DNA of 64,000 nt. Source: Nocardioides humilatus. GTDB taxonomy: Bacteria > Actinomycetota > Actinomycetes > Propionibacteriales > Nocardioidaceae. Below the pieces are notes generated by a model, which searched no databases, was not told the origin of the DNA, and worked only from the letters and a program-made list of their open reading frames with translations. Position 1 is the first letter of the stretch. Each line of letters opens with the position of its first letter. Where the stretch lies: assembly GCF_008373755.1 (NCBI RefSeq), contig NZ_VUJV01000002.1:1-64000 (forward strand), read 5' to 3'. Made by a program: the position numbers and the translations under genes. Shown here piece after piece: positions 24,737 through 32,358 of the stretch.

Positions 24737-24840
24737 GAATTATCCATCTGGCGGTAGCGGACTCCGTTTCGCCAACGTCAGACTGACCACAAGTTGCTCC
24801 CGACCGGGCGGAAGCCTGAGTCGATGCAGGAGTGAACGAC
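24737..24840 (+). promoter_or_regulatory. Conserved leader, copy 2 (candidate cis-regulatory RNA)
   Basis: Homologous to 23716-23820. It keeps the same blocks at the same spacing, including the 43-nt terminal block and the CCTG-N8-CAGG pairing next to the AGGAG ribosome site. A local TGGCG/CGCCA stem around GGTAGCG is possible here; in copy 1 the matching stem would be GGGA/TCCC, so pairing may be kept while sequence changes. Not proof of an RNA. Confidence 0.5.
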
Positions 24841-25758
24841 ATGCTCAGAAATCCCCTCCGCCTCCTGGCAGCCGCCATCGTCAGCGTGCTGATCGGCGCC
24901 GGACTGGTCGCCACCGCCGGACCGGCACACGCGGTCCCGATCGACGGGATCATTCTCGGGAAGGGCGCCGGCAATGCCTACACCGCCGACGATGGTGTCT
25001 TCCAAGGCGTCATCCCGGGCAAGGCGAAGACCTGGACCTTCCGTCTGATCAACACGACCTCGACACCCCAGTCCTACGCCGCCGGCAACATGGGCTACAC
25101 CTCCCCCGGGCTCAACGTCACCTGGTCCTACGGGGGCATCAAGCAGGAAGGCCCCGGGCACTGGACCTACGTCGATCTCGACCCCGGAGAGATCGCCACC
25201 ATGAAGCTGAAGTTGAGCATCCCCGACGGGTTCCCCGTTGATGACTACTACGCCGTCATGCAGCTGCGGGACGCGAACAACCTCGGCACCGTGGTCGACG
25301 AGATCGGCGCCGTCGCCGTGGGCACCTACCAGGACGGCGTCCAGGAGAACGACGCCTTCATCAAGACCGGCAACCAGCCCTACGTCGGCGGTGATATCGA
25401 CCAGACCGCGTCGTCCCAGGCGCTGAAGGTGGGGCAGACGGCGAAGTTCTCGATCAAGATCGTCAACAACTCCTTCTCGCCGGCCCAGCTCTCCTTCTAC
25501 GGAGGTCACGACGGCTGCGCCTATGACGAGTTCGAGTTCGAGGTGAAGCGGGGTTCCTACACGCTCACCGAGGACGAGATCATCAGCGGCTACGACCTGG
25601 GCTACGTGAACCCGTCCAAGTCGGTGACGTTGAAGCTGAGGATGAAGCTGGTCACGCCCACCGACTGCACCTCGACGACCTTCTACCTCGGCGCCGAAGG
25701 CCCCTTTAGCGCGTCGTCGCTCCAGGCAGCGCACATCCCGATCGCCTACACGGGATAA
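24841..25758 (+). CDS. Secreted beta-rich protein, paralogue 2
   Basis: A 305-residue exported protein homologous end to end with the preceding gene. ATG 24841 aligns with the start of paralogue 1 (MLRNPLRLL versus MLRSPVRTL) and follows AGGAGTGA; GTG 24832 is less likely. The signal peptide ends near GPAHAVP. The core has KAKTWTFRLINTT, VGQTAKFSIKIVNN and a conserved C-terminal YLGAEGPFSASSLQAAHIPIAYTG. Divergence is spread along the length, so the duplication is not recent. A strong hairpin follows. Function unknown. Confidence 0.7.
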   Translation: MLRNPLRLLAAAIVSVLIGAGLVATAGPAHAVPIDGIILGKGAGNAYTADDGVFQGVIPGKAKTWTFRLINTTSTPQSYAAGNMGYTSPGLNVTWSYGGIKQEGPGHWTYVDLDPGEIATMKLKLSIPDGFPVDDYYAVMQLRDANNLGTVVDEIGAVAVGTYQDGVQENDAFIKTGNQPYVGGDIDQTASSQALKVGQTAKFSIKIVNNSFSPAQLSFYGGHDGCAYDEFEFEVKRGSYTLTEDEIISGYDLGYVNPSKSVTLKLRMKLVTPTDCTSTTFYLGAEGPFSASSLQAAHIPIAYTG

Positions 25759-25764
25759 AACGGA

Positions 25765-25810
25765 GTCGTCCTTGCCAGCGTGACCTGGGGGCCACGCTGG
25801 CAAGGACGAC
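25765..25810. terminator. Strong bidirectional terminator
   Basis: An 18-bp perfect stem (arms 25765-25782 and 25793-25810) with a 10-nt loop separates two converging genes. AAAA just before it gives a T-run for minus-strand transcripts. Confidence 0.85.
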
Positions 25811-25833
25811 CGGTGTTCGGGGTCAGTCGCGCG

Positions 25834-26469
25834 TCACTGCTGAGCGGCGGTGCCGAGCTCGACGGCGACGATGGTCGGGTCGAGGACCTTGCCCGAGTAC
25901 GGCGCCACCTCGCCGTCGCACGTCATCGTCAGGGTGATCGCCGCCTCGGTGTCGACCGCGACGCCGTCGAGGCTGATCGTGCCGAGGTCGCCACCCGAGG
26001 CGCCGACACGGACCTCCGAGGTCGCGACGGTGCGGGCCAGATCGCCGATCGGCTGCGTGATCTTGCAGGTGAAGTCGTTGAGGAAGTCGCCCGTGTTGGT
26101 GACGTTGGCCGAGGCCGACACGAAGTAGTCGCCGGCCGGCACCGTGAACTCGAAGATCGTGGTGTCCGGGCTGCCCGAGCTGATGTTGTGGAACTCCAGC
26201 TCGTCGTAGAAGGCGTCAGCGGTGAGCGCCTTGCGCGCCGGGGCGTTGAGGTCGGCCAGCGTGAGGCTGCCGTTGTCGACCTTGGCGGCGTTGACGGCGT
26301 CCTTGCCGAGCTCGCTGGTCTTGACCGCGCTGTCCTTGATCTGGGGCGAGCCGACGCTGTTCTCGGCGAGACCGGCCGCGTAGGCGGCACCGCCGACGCC
26401 GGTGAGGGCGAGGACGAGAGCGGTGGTCGAGGTCAGGTTGGAGTAGGTGAGGTTCTTCATGAGCTTCAT
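25834..26469 (-). CDS. Secreted protein of unknown function
   Basis: A 211-residue protein starting at ATG 26469, with AAGGA 7 nt upstream. The signal peptide is followed by an approximately repeated motif (ENSVGSPQIKDSAVKTSELGKDAV), a linker seen in many actinobacterial secreted proteins with repeated SVxSxxIxDxSV units. The C-terminal part is beta-rich (TTIFEFTVPAGDYFVSASANVTNTG) with a Cys pair (FTCKI and MTCDG). Cell-surface location is likely. I cannot assign a function. Confidence 0.65.
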   Translation of the reverse strand: MKLMKNLTYSNLTSTTALVLALTGVGGAAYAAGLAENSVGSPQIKDSAVKTSELGKDAVNAAKVDNGSLTLADLNAPARKALTADAFYDELEFHNISSGSPDTTIFEFTVPAGDYFVSASANVTNTGDFLNDFTCKITQPIGDLARTVATSEVRVGASGGDLGTISLDGVAVDTEAAITLTMTCDGEVAPYSGKVLDPTIVAVELGTAAQQ

Positions 26470-26545
26470 GGCCGAGTCCTTAGGTTGGGGGATTGGTTTC
26501 GGTGACACCAATCTGTCCGCAACCGGCCCGGCGTACATCCGCGAG

Positions 26546-26607
26546 CACTACGCACCCAACGCCTCGTCACTACGCAATCAGGCGCGACGCAGATCAGGCA
26601 CTACGCA
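26546..26607. repeat. Three CACTACGCA direct repeats in a divergent intergenic region
   Basis: CACTACGCA occurs at 26546, 26568 and 26599; the second and third copies continue as CACTACGCAATC. The spacing is 22 and 31 bp, two and about three helical turns. They lie between a secreted-protein gene and the VOC gene, where a regulator could bind cooperatively. Confidence 0.45.
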
Positions 26608-26636
26608 ATCGGCCGCTCACGTCCTAGGGTGCCGCC

Positions 26637-27056
26637 ATGGCAGCCCTGCTCAACCCCTACCTCAGCTTCAAGGACACCTGTCGCGCGGCGATGGAGTTCT
26701 ACCAGGACGTCTTCGGCGGCGACCTGGTCGTCAACACGTTCGGTGAGTACGGCGCCTCGGACGCCCCCGGCGCCGACCTGGTCATGCACAGCATGCTGAC
26801 CACACCGGCGGGGTTCGCGCTGATGGCGTCGGACACCCCCGAGGGCATGGAGTTCGTCGAGGGCTCCCAGATCACGATCAGCGTCTCCGGCGACGGCGAC
26901 GACAGCGATGCGATCCGCGACTACTGGGGCCGGCTCTGCGCGGGCGGCACCGTCACGATGCCGTTGGAGAAGCAGATCTGGGGCGACGAGTTCGGCATGG
27001 TGACCGACCGGTTCGGCATCGGTTGGCTGGTCAACATCGGCGGCGGCGCCGCTTAG
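26637..27056 (+). CDS. VOC family protein (PhnB-like)
   Basis: A 139-residue vicinal-oxygen-chelate fold protein. It begins LLNPYLSFKDTCRAAMEFYQDVFGG, the standard PhnB-like opening, and ends MPLEKQIWGDEFGMVTDRFGIGWLVNI. Members act as dioxygenases, isomerases or resistance proteins; PhnB-like members mostly have no known substrate. It lies alone downstream of the three direct repeats, on the opposite strand from its left neighbour. ATG 26637 gives the family length. Confidence 0.85.
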   Translation: MAALLNPYLSFKDTCRAAMEFYQDVFGGDLVVNTFGEYGASDAPGADLVMHSMLTTPAGFALMASDTPEGMEFVEGSQITISVSGDGDDSDAIRDYWGRLCAGGTVTMPLEKQIWGDEFGMVTDRFGIGWLVNIGGGAA

Positions 27057-27097
27057 GTCCGCATAACCGATCACGGCGTCGCGGCGTTGCCGATGAC

Positions 27098-28621
27098 ATG
27101 AAGGTCGCAGCGACGCTGACCGCACTGGTGGCGGTGGCCATCGCCGCGCCCGCGATGGCCGCGCCTCGGCCCGCCGTGCCGATCCCGGACGATCCGCGCG
27201 GCCTGCTCCTCCAGCCCTTCCAGGGTGAGGCGTCCCACGAGCAGCCGCTGCGCCGAGCGCCGGTGCCGCAGCACCCGTTCATGGCGGCCAACGACGACTC
27301 GATCATCCACAACGACGGCTGGCAGACCGACACCTACGACCGGTCCGGGCCGGTCGGTCCGGACTTGGTGGTCAGCTCGACGAGCTCGCTGATCCGCGAC
27401 TGCTCGTCGCTGTCCTTCCTGCCCGACGGCACCGCCCTCACGGTCTGCATCGGTGTCGGCAACCCCCAGGTGAAGGCGCTCGATCCCGACACGCTCGCGC
27501 AGATCGCGACCTACCCGCTTCCCAAGCGCGACAAGGGCCTGCTCCCCGACACCTCCAACTTCTCGGGCGGCTACTTCTACCTCGACCACCTCGGTCGGCT
27601 GGTCGTCTCCACCGCCGAGAACCACGTGCTGTGGCTGCGCCTGGACGGTGAGGCCTTCACGCTCGATCGCGAGGTCGACCTGAGCGGGGTGATCGGCACC
27701 CAGCGGATCCAGAGCGTGCTGCCTGACTGGTCCAACCGGATCTGGTTCGTCACCCAGGAGGGCACCGTCGGCTACATCGGGCTGCGCGGCGAGATCCGCA
27801 CGCACCCGCTCCCGGGCGAGGTCATCGCCAACAGCTTCGCCATCGACGAGTCGGGCGGGGTCTTCGTCGTCAGCGACCACGCGCTCTACCGGTTCGACGG
27901 CGGCGCCGACCGCCCAGTCGTGACCTGGCGCAAGACCTACGACCGCGGCACCCGGGTGAAGCCGAGCCAGGTCTCCCAGGGCAGCGGCACCACACCCACC
28001 CTGATCGGCCGCGCGTCCCTGCCCTCGGGCGGGTGGATCGCCATCACCGACAACGCCGACCCCCAGATGAACGTGGTGGTCTTCAAGCGCGGCAAGGCCG
28101 GTCCCGGCGCGGCGCCGGTGTGCCAGCAGCCGGTCTTCCCGGCCAACGCCGGTGCTGATGAGAACAGCCTGATTTCCGTACCGGGCGGCCTGATCGCCGA
28201 GAACAACTACGGCTACCTCTTCAAGAAGCTGGCCCCGCGCCAGCCGACGACGACCCCAGGTCTGGTGAAGGTCGCCGTCGACTACAACGCGGGCACGTGC
28301 CGGATCGCCTGGCACAACGACACCGCGCGCGTCCCGTCCTCGGTGTCGAAGGCCTCGCTCGGCTCCGGCCTCGTCTACGCCTACACGCACCCGGCGGTCG
28401 ACGAGCTGGCCTACGCGCTGCCGCTCCCGCTCGGAGCGCTCGCCCCCGACGCCTGGTACCTCACGGCCTTCTCGATCCGCACCGGTCGCCAGGTCTGGAG
28501 CCGGTACGTCGGCTCAGGACTGCTCTACAACAATCACTACGCCGCGGTGAGCCTAGGACCCGACGGCACTGCCTACGTCGGCACCGTCGGCGGCGTCGTG
28601 CGCATCGCCGACCGTCCCTGA
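27098..28621 (+). CDS. Secreted beta-propeller-like protein
   Basis: A 507-residue exported protein. ATG 27098 gives a clean signal peptide (MKVAATLTALVAVAIAAPAMA). The body has repeated strand-turn units such as LSFLPDGTALTVCIGVGNPQVKALD, YFYLDHLGRLVVSTAENHVLWLRLD and VSLGPDGTAYVGTVGGVVRI, as in PQQ-, NHL- or SMP-30-like propellers. No quinone- or metal-binding set is clear. Its last 69 bases overlap the converging DUF2834-like gene. Role unknown, possibly sugar or polymer binding. Confidence 0.7.
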   Translation: MKVAATLTALVAVAIAAPAMAAPRPAVPIPDDPRGLLLQPFQGEASHEQPLRRAPVPQHPFMAANDDSIIHNDGWQTDTYDRSGPVGPDLVVSSTSSLIRDCSSLSFLPDGTALTVCIGVGNPQVKALDPDTLAQIATYPLPKRDKGLLPDTSNFSGGYFYLDHLGRLVVSTAENHVLWLRLDGEAFTLDREVDLSGVIGTQRIQSVLPDWSNRIWFVTQEGTVGYIGLRGEIRTHPLPGEVIANSFAIDESGGVFVVSDHALYRFDGGADRPVVTWRKTYDRGTRVKPSQVSQGSGTTPTLIGRASLPSGGWIAITDNADPQMNVVVFKRGKAGPGAAPVCQQPVFPANAGADENSLISVPGGLIAENNYGYLFKKLAPRQPTTTPGLVKVAVDYNAGTCRIAWHNDTARVPSSVSKASLGSGLVYAYTHPAVDELAYALPLPLGALAPDAWYLTAFSIRTGRQVWSRYVGSGLLYNNHYAAVSLGPDGTAYVGTVGGVVRIADRP

Positions 28622-29080
28622 CAGCCGCCGCTGCCGCTCCACCGTCAGCAGGTAGAACGCCCAGCCGAAAGTGAAGCTGGCGAAGAGCGTCGTGACGAAG
28701 AAGAGCCACGGGCGGGCGATGCCGCGCCGCCGACCGTCGATGATCGTGATGAGCGGCAACAGGACGACGTTGGCGACGGAGAAGTCGGCCCCCGCCGAGC
28801 CGGCGGCGGGGTTGTCGTACATGAGCTCCAGGTACTGCGCCCAGCTGCCGTCGCCCCACAGCGGGTTGAAGAAGAGCTGGTCCGGCCCGTAGTCCATGAC
28901 GAACGTGATGTTGAAGTACCACCCCAGGCCCACCGACACGAGACCGACGACGAGGTAGACCACTTCGAGGGTGGAGAGGGTCGGGCCCGTGGCCGTCCGC
29001 CGGAAGATCGTGGGGTTGGACCGCATGATCCAGACGACGACAGCGACCCCGAGCACGGCGTGGACGATGAGGGAGACCAT
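28553..29080 (-). CDS. DUF2834-like membrane protein
   Basis: A protein of about 175 residues with four hydrophobic helices. The second half has the DUF2834 pattern: GLGWYFNITFVMDYGPDQLFFNP, NPAAGSAGADFSVANVVLLPLITIIDGRRRGI, then a last helix (WLFFVTTLFASFTFGWAFYLLTVERQRRL). ATG 29080 is used; TTG 29116 would overlap the TetR gene. The 3' end overlaps the converging propeller gene by 69 bp. A TetR operator-like dyad lies 27 bp upstream of the start, so the neighbouring TetR probably controls it. Confidence 0.75.
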   Translation of the reverse strand: MVSLIVHAVLGVAVVVWIMRSNPTIFRRTATGPTLSTLEVVYLVVGLVSVGLGWYFNITFVMDYGPDQLFFNPLWGDGSWAQYLELMYDNPAAGSAGADFSVANVVLLPLITIIDGRRRGIARPWLFFVTTLFASFTFGWAFYLLTVERQRRLSGTVGDAHDAADGADVGSAVGS

Positions 29081-29106
29081 GCCGGGACTCTCCGCCCTGA
29101 TCCAAA

Positions 29107-29128
29107 GTTCTGTCAATAGTGACGAAAC
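29107..29128. promoter_or_regulatory. TetR operator-like dyad, site B
   Basis: Arms GTTCTGTCA and TGACGAAAC around ATAG. The right arm is identical to that of site A (29727-29748), and the left differs at two positions. It overlaps the 3' end of the tetR gene and lies 27 bp upstream of the DUF2834-like start. Confidence 0.6.
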
Positions 29129-29703
29129 GTTGGTTCGAGGACGTCGAGCGCCTCACGGCTGAGCCGGGCCAGCTCGGGCAGCGAACGCTCGGGCGCCCGC
29201 AGCCACACCTCCATCGCGGCGAACACCGCAGCCGTGAGCGAGCGCGCGGCGACCGTCAGGCCGAGCTCGTCCCCTTCGGGGTGCAGCCGGTGCAGGTGGT
29301 CGAGCAGCGCGTGCGCGAAGTCGGACTGGACCTGGCGCATGTGGTGCACGATCCGACTCGGGTCGAGCGCATCGATGCGGAGGTTGGCGATCTGGGTGAC
29401 CGCGTCGACGTCGTACGGGAAGGCGAAGATCGCGGCCTGCACCGACGCGACGACACCTTCGCCCGCCGGCCGTTCGCTCAACGCCTTGCGGAACCACTGC
29501 AGCCCCGAGTCGTAGTCGGCGAACAGCAGGTCGTGCTTGGAGGTGAAGTGCCGGTAGAAGGTCCGCAGGGTCACCCCGGCATCCGCCGCGATCTCCTCGG
29601 CTGACGTGCCCTCCACGCCCTGGGCGAGGAACCGCACCGTCGCCGCCTTCCGCAGTGCAGCGCGGGTGCGCTCGCTGCGGGCGGTCTGCGGTGGGGTCGC
29701 CAT
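29113..29703 (-). CDS. TetR family regulator
   Basis: A 196-residue repressor. The helix-turn-helix is TSAEEIAADAGVTLRTFYRHFTSKHDLLFADYD at about residues 32-64. ATG 29703 gives the usual short lead before the first helix (ATPPQTARSERTRAALRKAATV). The ligand domain is unassigned. It is divergent from the FAD oxidoreductase gene and upstream of the DUF2834-like gene, and both promoter regions hold a version of the same dyad, so it likely controls both and itself. The last five codons form part of site B. Confidence 0.88.
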   Translation of the reverse strand: MATPPQTARSERTRAALRKAATVRFLAQGVEGTSAEEIAADAGVTLRTFYRHFTSKHDLLFADYDSGLQWFRKALSERPAGEGVVASVQAAIFAFPYDVDAVTQIANLRIDALDPSRIVHHMRQVQSDFAHALLDHLHRLHPEGDELGLTVAARSLTAAVFAAMEVWLRAPERSLPELARLSREALDVLEPTFRHY

Positions 29704-29726
29704 GCGCGCATCGTAGAGCCATCGAA

Positions 29727-29748
29727 GTTTCGTCACTATTGACGAAAC
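29727..29748. promoter_or_regulatory. TetR operator, site A
   Basis: A perfect 9-bp inverted repeat, GTTTCGTCA and TGACGAAAC around CTAT, in the 71-bp gap between the divergent tetR and FAD oxidoreductase genes. Length and symmetry fit a TetR dimer site. Confidence 0.75.
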
Positions 29749-29774
29749 GCGGGTCGCGGTGTCAACCTCCCCGC

Positions 29775-31331
29775 ATGGCGTACGACGTGATCGTGGTCGG
29801 TGCCGGCCACAACGGGCTGACGGCAGCGACCCTCCTCCAGCAGGCGGGTCTGCGGACCCTGGTGCTCGAGATGAAGAGGTACGCCGGCGGCATGGCCTCG
29901 ACCGTCGAGCTCTTCGACGGCTACAAGTTCGAGATCGCCGGGTCGGTCCAGCTCCCGACCTCCGCGGTCGTGAGCAAGGAGCTCGGGCTCGATGCGCTGC
30001 CCCAGGTCGACCTCGAGGTGATGTCGGTGTCGCTGGTCGACGAGAAGACCACTCCGCTCATCTACTACACCGACCTCGTCGAGGCCGCGGTCCACATGGA
30101 GCAGGTGCACGGCATCGAGGTTGTGATCGGCATGGCCGAGATGATGGGTTGGAGTGCCGCCCCGACGCGTGCCCTCGGCCGCTTCGAGCAGGGCACGGCC
30201 CCCAAGACCGTCGACGAGATGTATGCCTGCGCGACCACCGAGGCCGAGCGGGCCAGCATCACCGAGATGCTCTTCGGCACCGCGACCGACGTGCTCGACC
30301 GCTACCTGCCGGACCGGGAGAAGCACGCCGCGTTGCGCGGGATGCTCGCCTTCCTAGCGGTGAACTCGACCTACCGCGGGCCGTCCTCGCCCGGGAGCGC
30401 GGCCGGCCTGGCCTTCGGGATGGCCGTGCCCGACGAGAACACCGTGCTCACCAAGAAGCTCAAGGGCGGCATCGGCGTGCTGACCCAGCACCTCGAGCAG
30501 CAGCTGGTCGCCGCGGGCGGCGAGCTGCGCCTCGACGCTGCGGTCAGCGAGATCACCGTGGTCGACGGCAAGGTGACGGGTGTCGTCCTGGCAGACGGCG
30601 AGCGGATCGAGGCCTCGGCCGTCGTCTCCGCGATCGCGCCGGACCTGACCCTCAACTCACTGGTGACCGCGGGCGCCGTGACGCCCGAGCTCAGCACCCG
30701 GCTGTCGCGCATCGACCACCGGGGCAGCTACGTGCAGATGCACTTCGCCCTCGACGGGGTGCCGGAGTTCGTGGCGCCGTACGAGTTCCTCAACGACCCC
30801 AAGATGCAGAGCGCCATCGGCTTCTTCCAGCCGCCGGAGGTCCTGCAGCAGCAGTTCGAGGACAGCCGCCGCGGGATCGTCCCTGCCGATCCCGCGGTCG
30901 CCTTCCAGATCCCCTCGGCCTCCGACCCCGACCTCTGCCCGCCCGGCAAGGCGGCGGCGTCGGCCTTCGCGCTGTGGTTCCCGGTCGAGGAGGACCCGAG
31001 CGAATACGCCCGGCTCAAGGCCGAGATGGGCCAGCGCGTGATCGACAAGATCACCCGCTTCGCCCCCAACTTCGAGAGCCTGATCCTCAAGCACACGACC
31101 TTCACGCCCAAGCACATGGGCACGATGTTCGGCGCTCCCGGCGGCGACTACTGCCACGGTCTGATCCACCCCGAGCTCCTCGGCCAGTACCGCCCCGGCC
31201 CGCTCGGCTACCTGGACCAACCCCACGGCATCGCCGGCCTCTACCTCGGCAGCGCCGGCTGCTACGGCGGTCCCGGGATCACTTTCATCCCCGGCTACAA
31301 CGCCGCGCAGGCCGTGCTGTCCGATCGGTGA
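29775..31331 (+). CDS. FAD-dependent oxidoreductase (phytoene desaturase-like)
   Basis: A 518-residue flavoprotein. The dinucleotide fold is at the N-terminus (DVIVVGAGHNGLTAATLLQQAG, then LVLEMKRYAGGMAST), and the C-terminal FAD motif is GLYLGSAGCYGGPGITFIPGYNAA. This is the CrtI-like amine oxidase/phytoene dehydrogenase group (COG1233), which includes many enzymes of unknown substrate; no carotenoid genes are nearby. ATG 29775 follows the perfect TetR dyad, so expression is probably induced by the TetR ligand. The repeat island begins just after the stop. Confidence 0.82.
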   Translation: MAYDVIVVGAGHNGLTAATLLQQAGLRTLVLEMKRYAGGMASTVELFDGYKFEIAGSVQLPTSAVVSKELGLDALPQVDLEVMSVSLVDEKTTPLIYYTDLVEAAVHMEQVHGIEVVIGMAEMMGWSAAPTRALGRFEQGTAPKTVDEMYACATTEAERASITEMLFGTATDVLDRYLPDREKHAALRGMLAFLAVNSTYRGPSSPGSAAGLAFGMAVPDENTVLTKKLKGGIGVLTQHLEQQLVAAGGELRLDAAVSEITVVDGKVTGVVLADGERIEASAVVSAIAPDLTLNSLVTAGAVTPELSTRLSRIDHRGSYVQMHFALDGVPEFVAPYEFLNDPKMQSAIGFFQPPEVLQQQFEDSRRGIVPADPAVAFQIPSASDPDLCPPGKAAASAFALWFPVEEDPSEYARLKAEMGQRVIDKITRFAPNFESLILKHTTFTPKHMGTMFGAPGGDYCHGLIHPELLGQYRPGPLGYLDQPHGIAGLYLGSAGCYGGPGITFIPGYNAAQAVLSDR

Positions 31332-31339
31332 CCGCCCGC

Positions 31340-31473
31340 TCGTCGAGTAGGTCGTTGCGAGGAACGAGCAACGCCGTATCGAGACGCCGCAAGCCGACCC
31401 ACGGCCTTGGGGCGGTCAGTTGGCTCACGGCGTCTCGATACGGCCTCGCCTAGCGGCTCGGCCTACTCGACGA
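31340..31473. repeat. Composite palindromic repeat, copy 1 (full)
   Basis: A 134-bp element bounded by TCGTCGAGTAGG and its complement CCTACTCGACGA. A second inverted pair lies inside: CCGTATCGAGACGCCG at 31374-31389 and its complement at 31428-31443. The left arm also carries a small hairpin (CGTTGC/GCAACG). This copy starts 8 bp after the oxidoreductase stop. Confidence 0.85.
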
Positions 31474-31533
31474 ACCAAAGGGTCGGCTTGGTCGACGAAC
31501 CTGGACTGCCGCCTGTCGAGCAACTGCCCCCGC

Positions 31534-31583
31534 TCGTCGAGTAGGTCGTTGCGAGGAACGAGCAACGCCGTATCGAGACGCGG
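31534..31583. repeat. Composite palindromic repeat, copy 2 (left half only)
   Basis: Carries TCGTCGAGTAGG, the CGTTGC/GCAACG hairpin and CCGTATCGAGACGC, then diverges. It lies 72 bp upstream of the GIY-YIG gene. The stretch 31584-31654 holds a small GGACC-TTC-GGTCC hairpin and otherwise nothing I recognise. Confidence 0.75.
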
Positions 31584-31654
31584 TGACGGACCTTCGGTCC
31601 TACGCCTGTGGATAGCCGTTCGACACATCGTCGATCCCCGGCCAGCGTTCAGGC

Positions 31655-31987
31655 ATGGCCTTTGTCTACATGCTGAGGTGCGCCGATGACTCGTACTACG
31701 TCGGCAGCACGACCGACCTCGAGCGGCGCCTGTGGGAGCACAACGAGGGACTCGGCTCGGCGTACACCCGACGCCCCGGCCGGCGTCCAGTGACGCTGGT
31801 GTGGTTCCACGAGTACGGCGACATCGCCGAGGCCTTCGCGTTCGAGAAGCAGCTGCAGGGCTGGTCCCGGGCCAAGCGCGAGGCACTCATCCGCGGCGAC
31901 TTCGAGGCACTTCCTGCATTGGCGAAGAAGGACTTCACGAAGACCGCCGATGAAGTACCTCCAGTCTCTGCCCCGCTCGTCGAGTAG
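31655..31987 (+). CDS. GIY-YIG nuclease domain protein flanked by repeats
   Basis: A 110-residue protein of the small single-domain GIY-YIG family (COG2827 type). Residues 2-18 give FVYMLRCADDSYYVGST, where Y-M-L and Y-V-G are the family hallmarks; then DLERRLWEHN with the catalytic Arg, AYTRRPGRRPVTLVWFHEY, and EKQLQGWSRAKREALI. These proteins cut or nick DNA; cellular roles are mostly unknown. The gene lies inside an island of 134-bp palindromic repeats, and its last codons and stop (CTC GTC GAG TAG) belong to the right-hand repeat. That suggests association with the repeats, like REP elements and RAYT transposases. Confidence 0.85.
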   Translation: MAFVYMLRCADDSYYVGSTTDLERRLWEHNEGLGSAYTRRPGRRPVTLVWFHEYGDIAEAFAFEKQLQGWSRAKREALIRGDFEALPALAKKDFTKTADEVPPVSAPLVE

Positions 31988-32110
31988 GTCGTTGCGAGGT
32001 ACGAGCGACGCCGTATCGAGACGCCTCGAACTGGCCCAGGGCCTTGGGGCGGTCAGTCGGCTCACGGCGTCTCGATACGGCCTCGCCTGGCGGCTCGGCC
32101 TACTCGACGA
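31977..32110. repeat. Composite palindromic repeat, copy 3 (full)
   Basis: Same 134-bp length and orientation as copy 1, with scattered substitutions (for example GGTACGAGCGACG for GGAACGAGCAACG). It overlaps the last 11 bases of the GIY-YIG gene and provides its stop codon. Confidence 0.85.
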
Positions 32111-32149
32111 ACCAGTGGTTCGGGTGGTTGGTCGAGTAGCCGGCACCGC

Positions 32150-32283
32150 TCGTCGAGTAGGTCGTTGCGAGGTACGAGCAACGCCGTATCGAGACGCCTT
32201 CAGCTGACCTACGGCCTTGGGGCGGTCAGTTGGCTTGCGGCGTCTCGATACGGCCTCGCCTAGCGGCTCGGCCTACTCGACGA
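32150..32283. repeat. Composite palindromic repeat, copy 4 (full)
   Basis: A third full 134-bp copy in the same orientation. The central part between the inner arms is partly conserved (GGCCTTGGGGCGGTCAGTTGG), so more than the palindrome arms is maintained. It runs directly into the 26-bp tandem array. The stretch 32111-32149 carries only a GTCGAGTAG fragment. Confidence 0.85.
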
Positions 32284-32358
32284 GCGAGAGGGCTCGGCCT
32301 ACTCGACGAGCGAGAGGGCTCGGCCTACTCGACGAGCGAGAGGGCTCGGCCTACTCGA
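32267..32358. repeat. 26-bp tandem repeat, 3.5 copies
   Basis: Units begin at 32267, 32293 and 32319, with a 14-bp partial at 32345. Each unit is the right end of the palindromic repeat (CTCGGCCTACTCGACGAG) plus CGAGAGGG. The units are identical over their shared length, so the expansion is recent. It ends 4 bp before the stop codon of the minus-strand gene. Confidence 0.85.

Noticed and set aside
29775-31331. Phytoene desaturase of carotenoid synthesis
   Set aside because: No crtB, crtE or other carotenoid gene is nearby; the COG1233 family contains many unrelated oxidoreductases, so only a general name is used.
32267-32358. Possible CRISPR array
   Set aside because: The 26-bp units are head-to-tail without unique spacers and derive from the nearby palindromic repeat; there are no cas genes.
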